From NCBI GenBank assembly GCA_027923505.1, contig BROI01000001.1, forward strand, positions 1,916,001 to 1,980,000: a stretch of 64,000 nt of DNA. Direction: 5' to 3'. This document shows positions 42,121 to 51,935 of this stretch, piece by piece. Under the pieces are notes generated by a model that did not search any database, was not told the DNA's origin, and saw only the letters and a list, made by a program, of their open reading frames with translations. A program made the translations under genes and the position numbers. This DNA is from Mayamaea pseudoterrestris (taxonomy: Eukaryota > Bacillariophyta > Bacillariophyceae > Sellaphorales > Sellaphoraceae). Every line of letters begins with the position of its first letter. Position 1 is the first letter of the stretch.

Positions 42121-43695
42121 CTATTTTGCAGCTGCACGCTTCTTTTCAAGCTTCTCCATTGTGCCCGTCTTGAGAAATTCGACAATGTGCTCCGCATTCT
42201 TCTTGCCAATGCCAGGTACCTTCGTCTTGCCTTTGCTCAGTCCCATGGCATTGTCCTCAGTAATTTCATAGTCTACGTCCCGGATTGCCTCGGCGGCTCG
42301 TGTATAGGCACCAGCCACTCGTTGACGATCGCCTTGCCGCGACGATAAATCAACAAGTTCATGAAAAGCGCCCACCAATGGGGCATTCGCTTTGCACTTT
42401 ACCGTTGACAATTCAGCTTCTCGTCTTTCGGCCTCCATTTTCGCCTTAGTTTCCTTATAGCCAAAATCCCTTGCAACTTGTGGAACTAGGTCAGTGAAAG
42501 ACATGGACCTGTTCGACGCAATAATGCCACCTACCAAACGTTTTGCTTCGTTCGGATCCTCCGGCAAATCAATCTCGCGGTCGCACTTTTGGAGCAGATC
42601 GCACATGACCTCCGTCGCTTTCTTAATGCCACTATCGTGGGACAAGTCACCCTTGAAATCTTTCGCCTTTTCAACAAGCTTATTGATGGCGGGATCGTTT
42701 TTGGGGATTGGTTTACTAACAAGCGTGGCTTCTTCAATGAGACGAGTCATCTCAACTTCTTCTTCGGGCGTGGGTTCGCGGTCATACCTTCAGTCAACAG
42801 AGCAAGTGCCAGTAAGGAAACATATCCAGTTGGCCTACATTTAACTCTCAGATAAATTTAAAACTTACCAAGGCTGCCAGCGCGGACATTCCGATGTCGT
42901 TCCGCGGTATGGACATGGGATGCGTCGGCGACGGAGCTCATCGAAGGCTCCTGCACAAGCAACAGTGAACATGTCATCATGAATGACAAGATGTCCTCCA
43001 GCACACAGCCGACAACGAGCTAAACGACCATGCACGTGGCCATCCAGCACTCTGAGCACCAATTTGTGTTTTGGCCCAGTTTGGGCTTCTTTGTTCCACT
43101 TCAAAACCTCCTTTAAATCCTTTACTTTCATACCCTTGTATTTTCCATATGCTTGAGCCATTGCCTTGTCTTCGTCCCTAACTTGCGCGTCAGAACTTTC
43201 CTGCTTTTTGCGTTTGGCTGGTTTTTCCTGCTGCGTTTCGTCGTCACCTTCTTTGAGCAATTGTTCGTAAAGTGAAACAATCTGCTCGTACTTTTCTTTT
43301 CCTGAAATTGCCTCGTCACTTGGACTAGCCGGGTGCCGGTTTTCCAATGCTTCAACGACCTCGTCAAAACGGCCAGGCAGCACGGAACCGTCAGGAGAGC
43401 TGTCAGTCAAATGTTCCCTCACAAAGTCTTCCTCCGTTACACCTTCTTGACTCAAATGGCGAGGAAAAGGGAAGCAGTTAAGATGATACCAGCGCGTCAC
43501 CATGTAATCTCCTTCTCCAGGAGTGGTGATACCAATGCGTAATGTACCCTTCGCAATGCGCCGCCTGCACTTTCCTCTGCAAGTCGAGCGAGAACTGGAT
43601 GCGGGCTGTTTGGCGGGAGAAACCTTATGAGAACGAGTCAGTGATGCAGTTATGCCGCACAAGCTGTTGCTCACCTCTATAGTATAGTCAGGCAT
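42121..43695 (-). CDS. zf-PARP + PADR1 + helix-hairpin-helix protein (DNA-damage sensor type, no ADP-ribosyltransferase domain)
   Basis: Two exons, 43695-42869 and 42787-42121 (81-nt intron), give 497 residues. ATG 43695 (MPDYTIEV) directly precedes the domain. The zf-PARP finger is at ~30-80: CRGKC, KGTLRIG and YHLNCF give the CxxC...HxxC zinc ligands that read DNA ends. PADR1, the third zinc domain of PARP1, is at ~205-275: LKEVLKWNKEAQTG, DGHVHGRLARCRLCAGGHL, CPYRG and CPRWQPW. After the splice comes a charged helical region, then at ~400-480 a polymerase-beta-like HhH segment (VAGAYTRAAEAIRDVDYEI, KVPGIGKKNAEHIVEFL). No catalytic ART or BRCT is present. It looks like a DNA-break or gap-binding scaffold in base-excision/single-strand-break repair. 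Confidence 0.83.
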
Positions 43696-44292
43696 CGTGA
43701 CCACAGTCGATAAACAGGAGATTAGACGGCACTTGTTAATACTTGTTGATAATAGTACTTGATTGAAAGCAACGATTTCCAGAGTGTTCGGAACGCTTTG
43801 CTCCTCTGTGGCGTTCGATGTTGTTTTGTATTGCTTGTGTGCGCTGCCCATAATGTGTTTTGCGAACGCCCATGATTCCTGATGCGAGCTGCCTGCCTGG
43901 GTGCTGGCGAAACATTATGGTCGCCCTAGTTTGCCAAATGATAGAAATAATCTCTGAATGCATTGTAAATAAGATGAAAGCCTCGGGACACTAATCGTCA
44001 AAGCTGCATACGTTAGTGATGGGACTTGTTGACGCCGCTGCCACGCCTGTTGCAGGGCCAGGAAATGAATTGTTGGGCTCCAAGGATCATAATAGTCAGT
44101 ATCGTCCCAAGTCGGAACACACACCAAAAGACATCGTAAAGTGATGGCGATACAAACTTCCCGTATAAACTTGTACAAGGAAATAAGTTAGTTACGATAG
44201 CTATTTGTCGTACTGATAACCAGTGCGACGCATTGGCCTGCCGATGATTGCGACAGAAACGAGAGCATCAACGATCCTCATCATCTTTTACC
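43696..44292. other. Divergent promoter region
   Basis: About 0.6 kb between the zf-PARP gene (minus) and the lumenal cyclophilin-like gene (plus), so it holds both promoters. Short frames within it have no recognised domains. Confidence 0.5.
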
Positions 44293-45489
44293 ATGACAAT
44301 TTTCGATCATCGCTCGCCTCGCCCCTTGACATGTTTAGTCTTGGCACTTAACTTGTCTAGCTGCCTTGCATTTCACTTTTCATCGGCTCGAAGGACTCCA
44401 AGCTTTTTGTGCTTGCAGCAAAGCAGCAGTCATGAAGCTTTTGGACGGAGAAATCTTGAGAAACATGAGGCTAGCGGCAGCAACAATGGCCCCAACGAAG
44501 AGACATTTGGTGCAATGGACGAAGAACTTAGTTCGGCGTCGTCGTCTAGGCGATCTGTTTTGATTTCATCTACAACCTTGCTGACAGCAGCTGCTTCGAT
44601 CATTGCTGCGCCTGACGCTTATGCAGCTTCGACATTGGATCAAAGTGCACCATCAAGACAATCTGCAGCAACCTTGATTGCACCCAATCCTACCATTACA
44701 AACAAGGTTCAATTCAACATTCGCATCTCCCGCCCCGATGGATCCTTTTACATTCGCGACGATGACGCCAATGAAGCCGAAATTGATCGCGTTTTTTACT
44801 GCCGCCTCGTGGTTGGACTCTTTGGCCGAGACGTTCCCAATCACGTTCAGCGCTTTCTGTCGTATTGCATTTTGACGCAGCAGCAGCAAGCATCAGATGC
44901 CGACCAATCGCTCATTTCGTATTCAAACAGCATGGTCACTGGCATTGATCCTGCGACGGGTTTGCTGCAAGCTGGCGTCGTGCCGTCATTGCGAGTGACA
45001 TTGGCTGTTGCCGGTTCAACAACGGCAATCGAATATCGGGGGCGACTCTTGCCAGCGTCACTGTGGCTGGACAAGGTTCCAAATCAGAGCACAACGTCAA
45101 CGCAGCAGCAGCAACCGCGACGACTTTCGCACGTTGGCAAAGGTTTGCTCACACACGCCAAACTTGATGCCACGCCAGCCTTTGGCATTACCACACGCAC
45201 CGATACGCGCGAGCTGGATGTATCGCACCAAGTGTTTGGACGCATACTGTTTGACGAATCCGATGGAGCCACCGAGTTTTTGGAGCGCGCCCGCGACTTG
45301 CCAACCTACTCGCTCGAACGGCCAGCCAGTGACGACACACCAGTGGAAGCTGCGGCGGATGCCGTCTTTGCGGCGCAGCGAACCTTCTTTCGCAGTCTGG
45401 CGAAGAATGTTGGTGATACGCGACTGGACAAGGTATACGCAGGCAAATTTTTGAGGCGGATTGAAGTTACGCAAGTGTCAATATTATAA
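44293..45489 (+). CDS. Thylakoid-lumen cyclophilin-like protein
   Basis: A 398-residue protein from ATG 44293. Its leader is tripartite: a signal peptide (LTCLVLALNLSSCLAFHF) with Phe after the predicted cleavage, a Ser-rich transit region, and a twin-arginine lumen signal (SSRRSVLISSTTLLTAAASI) ending in AYAAS. The mature part has cyclophilin traits: VQFNIRISRPDG, CRLVVGLFGRDVPNHVQRFL and a C-terminal GKGLLTHAKL, HQVFGRIL. The FHR catalytic strand of active cyclophilins is not visible at the expected place, where SYSNSMVTGIDPATGLLQ occurs instead, so isomerase activity is doubtful; lumenal relatives such as CYP38 also act in photosystem assembly without strong activity. Family assignment is by motif; the targeting call is firm. 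Confidence 0.78.
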   Translation: MTIFDHRSPRPLTCLVLALNLSSCLAFHFSSARRTPSFLCLQQSSSHEAFGRRNLEKHEASGSNNGPNEETFGAMDEELSSASSSRRSVLISSTTLLTAAASIIAAPDAYAASTLDQSAPSRQSAATLIAPNPTITNKVQFNIRISRPDGSFYIRDDDANEAEIDRVFYCRLVVGLFGRDVPNHVQRFLSYCILTQQQQASDADQSLISYSNSMVTGIDPATGLLQAGVVPSLRVTLAVAGSTTAIEYRGRLLPASLWLDKVPNQSTTSTQQQQPRRLSHVGKGLLTHAKLDATPAFGITTRTDTRELDVSHQVFGRILFDESDGATEFLERARDLPTYSLERPASDDTPVEAAADAVFAAQRTFFRSLAKNVGDTRLDKVYAGKFLRRIEVTQVSIL

Positions 45490-45960
45490 GTAAAAGTAAA
45501 GCTGTTGCTCTCTTCGACAATCAAGCTATAATCAAAAGAATTTTAAAATTTGCCTGGATTGTACAGTACATGAAGATTCTTGTGACTTGGCCGAGGTGTT
45601 GACGAGCATTGCGAGAAGAGTTTACCATAGCTAAAACACCCAACTTATACAATGCAGATGAAAAGAAACTTTCGGGCAGGAGAGGAAGCTATTTCAACAC
45701 TAGACTGATATGCAGCTGATGGAAAAGATGTTCGTTAAAACTAAATGGATTGTATATATTTTACTTTGAACTGATGCAGCCAAGTGCTGCTGATCTCCAA
45801 ACCGAAGTTACAAGTTCATGAACAAAATTACACTGATGATGCATCCAAAAGCAAGACTATATCTGACGTCATTCTACGTGGCAAAAGTTACGTGCTGTCA
45901 ATGCATGATTGCATTTATCGTGTCTGCTCAATGATTATTGAAAGATGAACCACATTCTCC
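45490..45960. other. Convergent intergenic region
   Basis: A 471-bp AT-rich stretch between two convergent genes, expected to be 3' UTR. It contains another TGACGTCA at 45864-45871, which is far from any start codon. No gene recognised. Confidence 0.45.
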
Positions 45961-46960
45961 TCAGTACAATTGCTCCAACAGCACCTCCCTGATGAAATCG
46001 ATTTGATCGATCTGTAACAGATTGCAAGTTAGTATCACATGGGCCAAGCATAAACCAATAGGCAAGCATAATATATGCACTTACATGAATCATTTGGTTG
46101 CAGGAGCATTGACAGACTTCGCATTGGCACTCGTTTGTTTCCGCGTCAATCAATGCCCCAGGCGTCTTGCTGCATTCCTTGCAGTTGCCTCCATCGGTTT
46201 GGCTCGTACACTTGACCCGGTAGCAGTAGCAGTTAATGGTAATTGGTAGCAACGTTGGCTTGGGTGGCATGCGAGTGATTCCCAACTTGGCGCGCGCAGC
46301 AGCCCGGTCGCGCTCAAATTCCTTGACGATAATGTCGTGCGTCTGGAGCTTTTCAACGCTTCTGTGATGATTCGCTATATTCTCAGCTCCTTGGCGCATG
46401 TTGGAGTGCTGACAAAGGTAGCAGAATGACCAAGGCGGGTAAAGTTCGCACTCAGACGGGTTGAATGGAAGCAATTGCTCCGACCGTTGCTCCGACTTTG
46501 ACGGATCATAAAAGGCAGACGTGAGCTTTTTCAGCTTTGCGTCTCGGGCGTCGTTCTCCACCAGCAAAGCAAGTTTGTAAAGGTCTCGCCAAGCGTCACT
46601 GTCGGCCTTTAATATACATTTTGCTTCGGAAGCCTTGACAATGAGCGCAATCTTACACAGCCGTGCCAAGTGCGGCGCCGACTGATCCTGCGTCATGCGC
46701 TTAATAGACATTTGAGGCAAGGCACTAACGAAATCTTGGCTCAATCCTGCCAAATCCGTCTTGCGGAAAATCATTAATTTCAAGTCATCTTGCTCGGAAA
46801 TGAGAGATTCCAGCAACTTTTGTCGCGCAGGCGCGTCGAAGCCAGCAAAGCGCACATCCTCGAGCCGCTTCGTCATTTCCTCGAGGGTCACCTTGACGTC
46901 TTTTGGCTCGCAGTGACGCTTCAAAAGCTGATTTAGCCGTGGGTCGGTTTTCGTCGCCAT
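45961..46960 (-). CDS. Cys-rich orphan protein, possibly zinc-binding
   Basis: Two exons, 46960-46085 and 46011-45961 (intron 46012-46084, GTAAGT...CAG), give 308 residues; the second exon adds only the last 16 (IDQIDFIREVLLEQLY). Residues ~1-150 are helical and charged. FCYLCQHSNMRQGAENIANH (~170) has a CxxC...HxxxH-like cluster, followed by a basic helix. Residues ~240-290 are packed with cysteines: CYCYRVKC, GGNCKECSKTPG, NECQCEVCQCSCNQ, which could bind several zinc ions or form a cross-linked knot. No signal peptide, so the cysteines are likely reduced and metal-bound. I do not recognise the family. The gene shares a 249-bp divergent promoter with the vWA gene. Confidence 0.72.
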
Positions 46961-47209
46961 GGTGACAAAAGTTGTGGCTGCTCGATCATGTCCATGCAAC
47001 GCAACCTTGCAAGTGTGGGTATATCGCGTTGCGTTGCAATTGTGTCGCATCATCAATGCACGAGTCCCCAAGCGACCTGGACTCGCGCTACGACATTTTT
47101 TAAATCGAAACGCGATGAAGTCGGCGATCACCATGTGGCAGAAACGTAGCAACGACACCAGTTCGCAGCAGAAACAACTTGGTATAATCTCCTCCAAGAT
47201 AGAGCCACA
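46961..47209. promoter_or_regulatory. Short bidirectional promoter
   Basis: Only 249 bp separate the ATGs of the Cys-rich orphan (minus) and the vWA protein (plus). Both promoters and both 5' UTRs must fit here, which suggests shared regulation. No TATA box stands out. Confidence 0.5.
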
Positions 47210-48388
47210 ATGTCAAAGCCATTTGCATCCGATTTCGTCATCATGCCGCCGCCATCGGCTCCTATGGAAGCAGAAAATGATGCAAATCCTGCCGAACATC
47301 AGAATGCACCCACGGAGCAGCTTCCGGACACGACAATGCTTTCAAATGAATCCTTCCTAGCACTGGAGCAGCAAGGATACACGCCAGGTCTCATTGATTC
47401 TCTCGTTGAAAACAACCGAGTCTTTTACAAGTCAATTTGGATCATTGACAACAGCGGCAGCATGTCCGCCATGGATGGCCATCGCTTGGTTGGAACATTG
47501 GATCGCAAGCAAGTGCGACTGGTCCAATGCACGCGCTGGAAGGAGCTGCAGGAGACGGTCGAGTACCATGCGCAACTCGCCGCCCTGCTGCAGCGACCGA
47601 CGCAGTTTCGGCTGTTGAACGATCCTGGTCGGAACGTGGGGCCGCAGCATTTCAGTGTGGCCGAGGTGGCGAACGAAACGTTTCTGCGGCAAGATTTGGA
47701 GGTGGTGCGGTCCGTCATGGAGCATGCGACTCCCTCGGGCGTCACGCCCTTGACGAAACATTTGGAGCAGGTGCTGGAGCATGTGCAGTCGTTGCAACAG
47801 ACGTTGACGCAAACTGGAACAAAGGTTGTGCTTGTGATTTGTTCCGATGGCATTCCAACGGACGATGAAGGCTACACTGGTCGAGACATTCAACAGCAGT
47901 TTATCAATATGCTTCGGCAGTTTCAAAGGCTTAACATTTGGATTGTTGTGCGACTATGCACGGACGAGGATCACGTGGTTCAGTTTTGGAACGACCTTGA
48001 CAGTCAACTTGAAATGAGTCTTGAAGTTTTGGACGACTTTTCCGGCGAAGCAGTGGAAGTGCATGAACACAACCCGTGGTTAAACTACGCGCTGCCCTTG
48101 CATCGTATGCGGGAATTCGGGTTTCATTCCAAGCTGTTTGACCTGTTGGACGAACGACAGTTGACAATCGATGAGGTCCACGACTTTTGTCGAATCGTTT
48201 TTGGTGACGCGAACATGCAGGGCTTGCCCGATCCGCATCTTGATTTTAAAGCGTTTGTTGCACAGCTGGATCTTGTTAACAGGAAGAGAGAGCAGTGGTG
48301 CCCTGTTACCAAGAGGTTGGAGCCTTGGATTAATGTGCGCGTTCTAAGAAAGTTGTACGGAGGAAGTTCGTGGTGGCCTTTTTGGTAA
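47210..48388 (+). CDS. von Willebrand factor A-domain protein
   Basis: A 392-residue intronless protein from ATG 47210. The vWA domain starts at ~80: SIWIIDNSGSMSAMDGHRL holds the DxSxS metal site (MIDAS); GVTPLTKHLEQVLEHV supplies the MIDAS threonine and TKVVLVICSDGIPTDDEG the later aspartate. It continues to ~255 with NIWIVVRLCTDEDHVVQFWN. The remainder, ending RVLRKLYGGSSWWPFW, is a conserved-looking extension with no known domain. Without a signal peptide or TM it is cytosolic or nuclear; intact MIDAS residues suggest Mg-dependent ligand binding, as in intracellular vWA proteins of repair, transcription or AAA-ATPase partners. Divergent from the Cys-rich orphan. Confidence 0.85.
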   Translation: MSKPFASDFVIMPPPSAPMEAENDANPAEHQNAPTEQLPDTTMLSNESFLALEQQGYTPGLIDSLVENNRVFYKSIWIIDNSGSMSAMDGHRLVGTLDRKQVRLVQCTRWKELQETVEYHAQLAALLQRPTQFRLLNDPGRNVGPQHFSVAEVANETFLRQDLEVVRSVMEHATPSGVTPLTKHLEQVLEHVQSLQQTLTQTGTKVVLVICSDGIPTDDEGYTGRDIQQQFINMLRQFQRLNIWIVVRLCTDEDHVVQFWNDLDSQLEMSLEVLDDFSGEAVEVHEHNPWLNYALPLHRMREFGFHSKLFDLLDERQLTIDEVHDFCRIVFGDANMQGLPDPHLDFKAFVAQLDLVNRKREQWCPVTKRLEPWINVRVLRKLYGGSSWWPFW

Positions 48389-48675
48389 AAGACTCAGTAG
48401 CTATCATAACACTTTACTTACGTAAGTTCCTTCTTGTATCTTGTAGGTATGGCGGTAGTAGGTATGAGTCTCTTTCAATTCAAAACGAGCAGTAGTTGTT
48501 GGCGTTTGACAGCATTAGGCTTTCTGAGATTTCCGTTATACATGCATTTCATAATCTCGCTTCTCGCTACCGGTACAACAAATCGAAGCATTCGCGCGCA
48601 CGCAGTGTTCTTTTCTATAAAGCTATTTACGAATTGTAATGGCTTATTAGTTGACCATACGATATTAAATTACGC

Positions 48676-50099
48676 TCAACTTGAATCAGGCTTCGACATA
48701 TCCGCTTGCATGCCGCCGCTCGTCTTCTTCTCTTCAACCTCAGTATCCGCCTGACCGAGCATTTTAAAAAGCGAGGCTTGGATGACGCGTTGCCGTTCAG
48801 CAGTCATGCCCATTTCTTCGTGGTCATAGCCCATGGCACCGCTGCCATTGCCACTTCTGGGAGCCTCCTTTGGTCGTCGCTGACGTTGTGCTTGCTGCCG
48901 CTTTGCGTACATTTCAAAGTACCATGGCGGAAACATGAGATTCATTGAAGCTGGTACTGGGAGTGCCCAAGTGTCTGGAATTTGCAGGCAAGTCTGCAGA
49001 AAAATGCTGGCCGAATCAAATAGGAACTTGGGGCGTGGCGAATTGTGATCGCCTTCGACAATTATAATGTTCTTGTCGCCCGCATATTTGTAGTGCAGTT
49101 GCTCCGAATGATGCTTCTTGATAAAATCATCATGCTCCCCAGCGACAAAGAGTGCAGGAATAAAGCACTTGTCAGCATGTGAAATGGGCGAAATAGCCTT
49201 GATGTTGAACCCGCCTTGCTTCTTGACCGATCCCTTCAGAAAGTTAATGGCCACCGACACGACAAAGCCAGGAACGACAATACCTTGCTCCCTGCCTTTC
49301 TCGACCATCTCTTCGCAAAGCTGCGTCAAGTCGGCAAAGGGACTGTCCAAAATCATGCAGGCAATACTCGGATCCCGAGAACCAAACATCAATGCGGTAG
49401 CCGCGCCCATACTCCGACCCCACAAGGCAATCGTACTGACAACATTCGTTGCTCGCAAATGAGCAACAATGCAGCTCAAATCTTCTCTTTCATAATAACC
49501 AAGACTCACGTACTCGCCATCACTCTTGCCCGAACCAGCAAAGTCAAAGGCAAACACGGCAACCCCCAGTCCCAAAAGGTAACTCAATTGCGGAATCACC
49601 TCCACTCGCGCACTGCTATTACCATGCATGTAGATTACCACTGGAATTCGGTCAGCTTCACGCTCTACAGGCTCCCAATGTGAGCATTCCAAGCTAAAGC
49701 CCCGTTTCGTGCGCAACGTAAAGTCTGTCCGTGTGAATCTCTTGCCACAAAAAGTAAAGGCTGGTGGTCCCAAGGCTTCCATCTGCAGATTAAAGATCAG
49801 ATATTATAAAATGAGATCCATTCTACTAAATAGACTCTAACGCAATATAGAACGCAATTCGCTGGCAAACCGTATGCGATGGAGCACATAATAGTGGTCA
49901 TCGCAAAAACATTCGAACTCAGAATCATCAGCTTCCGTGCAGTTGCAGCGAGTATCAAATTGACAGATGCACTGCATATTTAATTCATACCTTATAATCA
50001 GCTCTTGGAGGTCGAATAATTGCATTCACAAGCTCCTGGTATCCCATCTTTGCCATTTGAACGTAGGACAATTTCTTGTTGCCATTGGCAGCTGCAGCC
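48676..50099 (-). CDS. ABHD17-like alpha/beta hydrolase, first exon split by the copia element
   Basis: Exon 2 is 49782-48676 (368 aa plus stop); exon 1 is read from 50099 to 49991 (intron 49783-49990, GTATGA...CAG). The splice joins AIIRPPRADYK to MEALGPPAFTF, a junction conserved in protist ABHD17-type hydrolases, so exon 1 is real. Core motifs: VIYMHGNSSARVEV, DFAGSGKSDGEYVSLG, nucleophile LWGRSMGAA, acid AGEHDDFI, histidine EGDHNSPRP; triad complete. Exon 1 runs open to 50099, where the LTR begins. Beyond the element, 56758-56754 reads ATGGG and would continue in frame, giving a MGAAAANG start with possible N-myristoylation. In this allele the start codon is ~6.6 kb from the exon; an internal ATG at 50056 might be used instead. 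Confidence 0.85.
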
Positions 50100-50310
50100 T
50101 GTTGAGCATGGATGAGAACCCAAACCGAAGCGGCAGCGGTGACGTCACGAAGACGGTCACATTTAAGTAAGCGCGGTAAGCGGCAACCGAAGGAGTGGAT
50201 CGAGGACGATCACTTCTTGGAGAAAATAAGTAAAGTGGTTTTATTGACTCTGTTCTGCTTAATCATTAGTGTCGCTTCAAGGGCGCGCAAGATATATTCT
50301 AGATCCAACA
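50100..50310 (+). repeat. Copia LTR, copy 1
   Basis: 211 bp, TG...CA. Followed by a 45-bp piece of leader and then another LTR. Contains a TGACGTCA palindrome at 50140-50147. Confidence 0.9.
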
Positions 50311-50355
50311 TTTTCTCCAAGAAGCGAGTGAAAAGACATGTCTTCGACGAGCAAC

Positions 50356-50566
50356 TGTTGAGCATGGATGAGAACCCAAACCGAAGCGGCAGCGGTGACG
50401 TCACGAAGACGGTCACATTTAAGTAAGCGCGGTAAGCGGCAACCGAAGGAGTGGATCGAGGACGATCACTTCTTGGAGAAAATAAGTAAAGTGGTTTTAT
50501 TGACTCTGTTCTGCTTAATCATTAGTGTCGCTTCAAGGGCGCGCAAGATATATTCTAGATCCAACA
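50356..50566 (+). repeat. Copia LTR, copy 2
   Basis: 211 bp, identical to copy 1; LTR plus leader (256 bp) is thus repeated head-to-tail at 50100-50355 and 50356-50611. Confidence 0.9.
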
Positions 50567-50593
50567 TTTTCTCCAAGAAGCGAGTGAAAAGAC

Positions 50594-51935
50594 ATGTCTT
50601 CGACGAGCAATACTCCGACGACAGGAGCGGCGTCGAGCGGTGGAGGTGCACCTCCCGCTCCGCCAGCAAGCGAAGGAAACCGACGCAACCGTCATTATCG
50701 TCGTGGGAATCGTGCTGGGAATCGTTCCGGGAATCAAGGCAATGGTAACAGACTCAACGGACCGAGTCGTGCGCCGAGTGGAAATTTCCAAGGAAGCGAG
50801 CCGACGCTCGCTGGATTCATCTACGACTATAACGGTTCGCGCGATCCCGATGGATTCATCCGTACGACGAACGAGATCATCACTTTCGTCGGGCGCTCCT
50901 ACAAGAAATATACCAAGGAGCTGCTCAAGGGCATGCGCAACGTGGAACTGGAGATTCCTGACGAGCCTGCACGTCCAACGAAGGATGCCGACACGACGGA
51001 CTCGGACTGGTCCATAATGCTCGAGGAATACAAGGCCGACAAGAAAGAGCATGTCGAGCGCGTGCGTGTATACTCCGACTTCCTCGCTGGTCTCTACGCC
51101 GTGTTGCATGGACAATGCACGGAGCGTATGAAGGATCGTGTCAAGTCGCACGCCAAGTTCCGAGACGCCGAGGAGGACACGGACGGAATTAAGTTGCTGG
51201 CGATTATCAAGGAGATCTCGCATACGTACGAAGGGCGCTGCAAACTTGTGGATCAAGTCGTGGACATTCAAGCTGAGTTGTTCGGACGTACTCAAGGGAG
51301 CGCGCGAAAGCCTGCAGAAATATTACGAAAGCATGGTCACGCTGGCAGACGTGGCGAAGGCGGTTGGCGTCACGATGCACAACGAGATTGTGGCGTTGAA
51401 CATTGCCAAGGATGACAATCGTAACAAGGCGAACAAGGAGGATATCAAGGCCGCCGAAGAGCTCGAGCTTGCGATGCTTTTCGTGCGTGGCGCAACGGGC
51501 GAATACGCTGGGTATTGCAAGCACTTGCGCAACTGCTACCTCGACGGGCACGACAACTTCCCGTTGACGATCCACGATGCATACAACATCATGCAGCGTC
51601 GTGAGCATGCGGATGGAGAAGCCACGTTGCCAACGAACGAGGGCGTGGCGTTTCACACGACTGGTACAGCGCGTGACCCTCCCAGATGCTGGACCTGTCA
51701 ACAGGTTGGTCATGTGCAGCGAGACTGTCCTACGAGAACGGAGTCTACGGAGAGTGCGCCGGCTGCAGAGGCTAGTGGGGCGCAGCACTTCACGCTGGGT
51801 AGCGAGGAAGAAAGCGATGACGACGATGAGGTCGGATACATGTTCGCGCAGCCGCCGAAGGTGAACATCTCGAAGAAGGCTGTGCTCTGGACAATCAGTC
51901 GACAGTGGATCTGTTCTGCAACGCCAAGATGCTGA
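50594..51935 (+). pseudogene. Copia gag region
   Basis: Fossil. Low-complexity Gly/Asn/Arg start, helical capsid-like centre and a zinc knuckle CWTCQQVGHVQRDC near 51.7 kb. About one break. Confidence 0.8.

Noticed and set aside
45864-45871. TGACGTCA as a promoter element
   Set aside because: Lies between two convergent stop codons, far from any start; probably chance.
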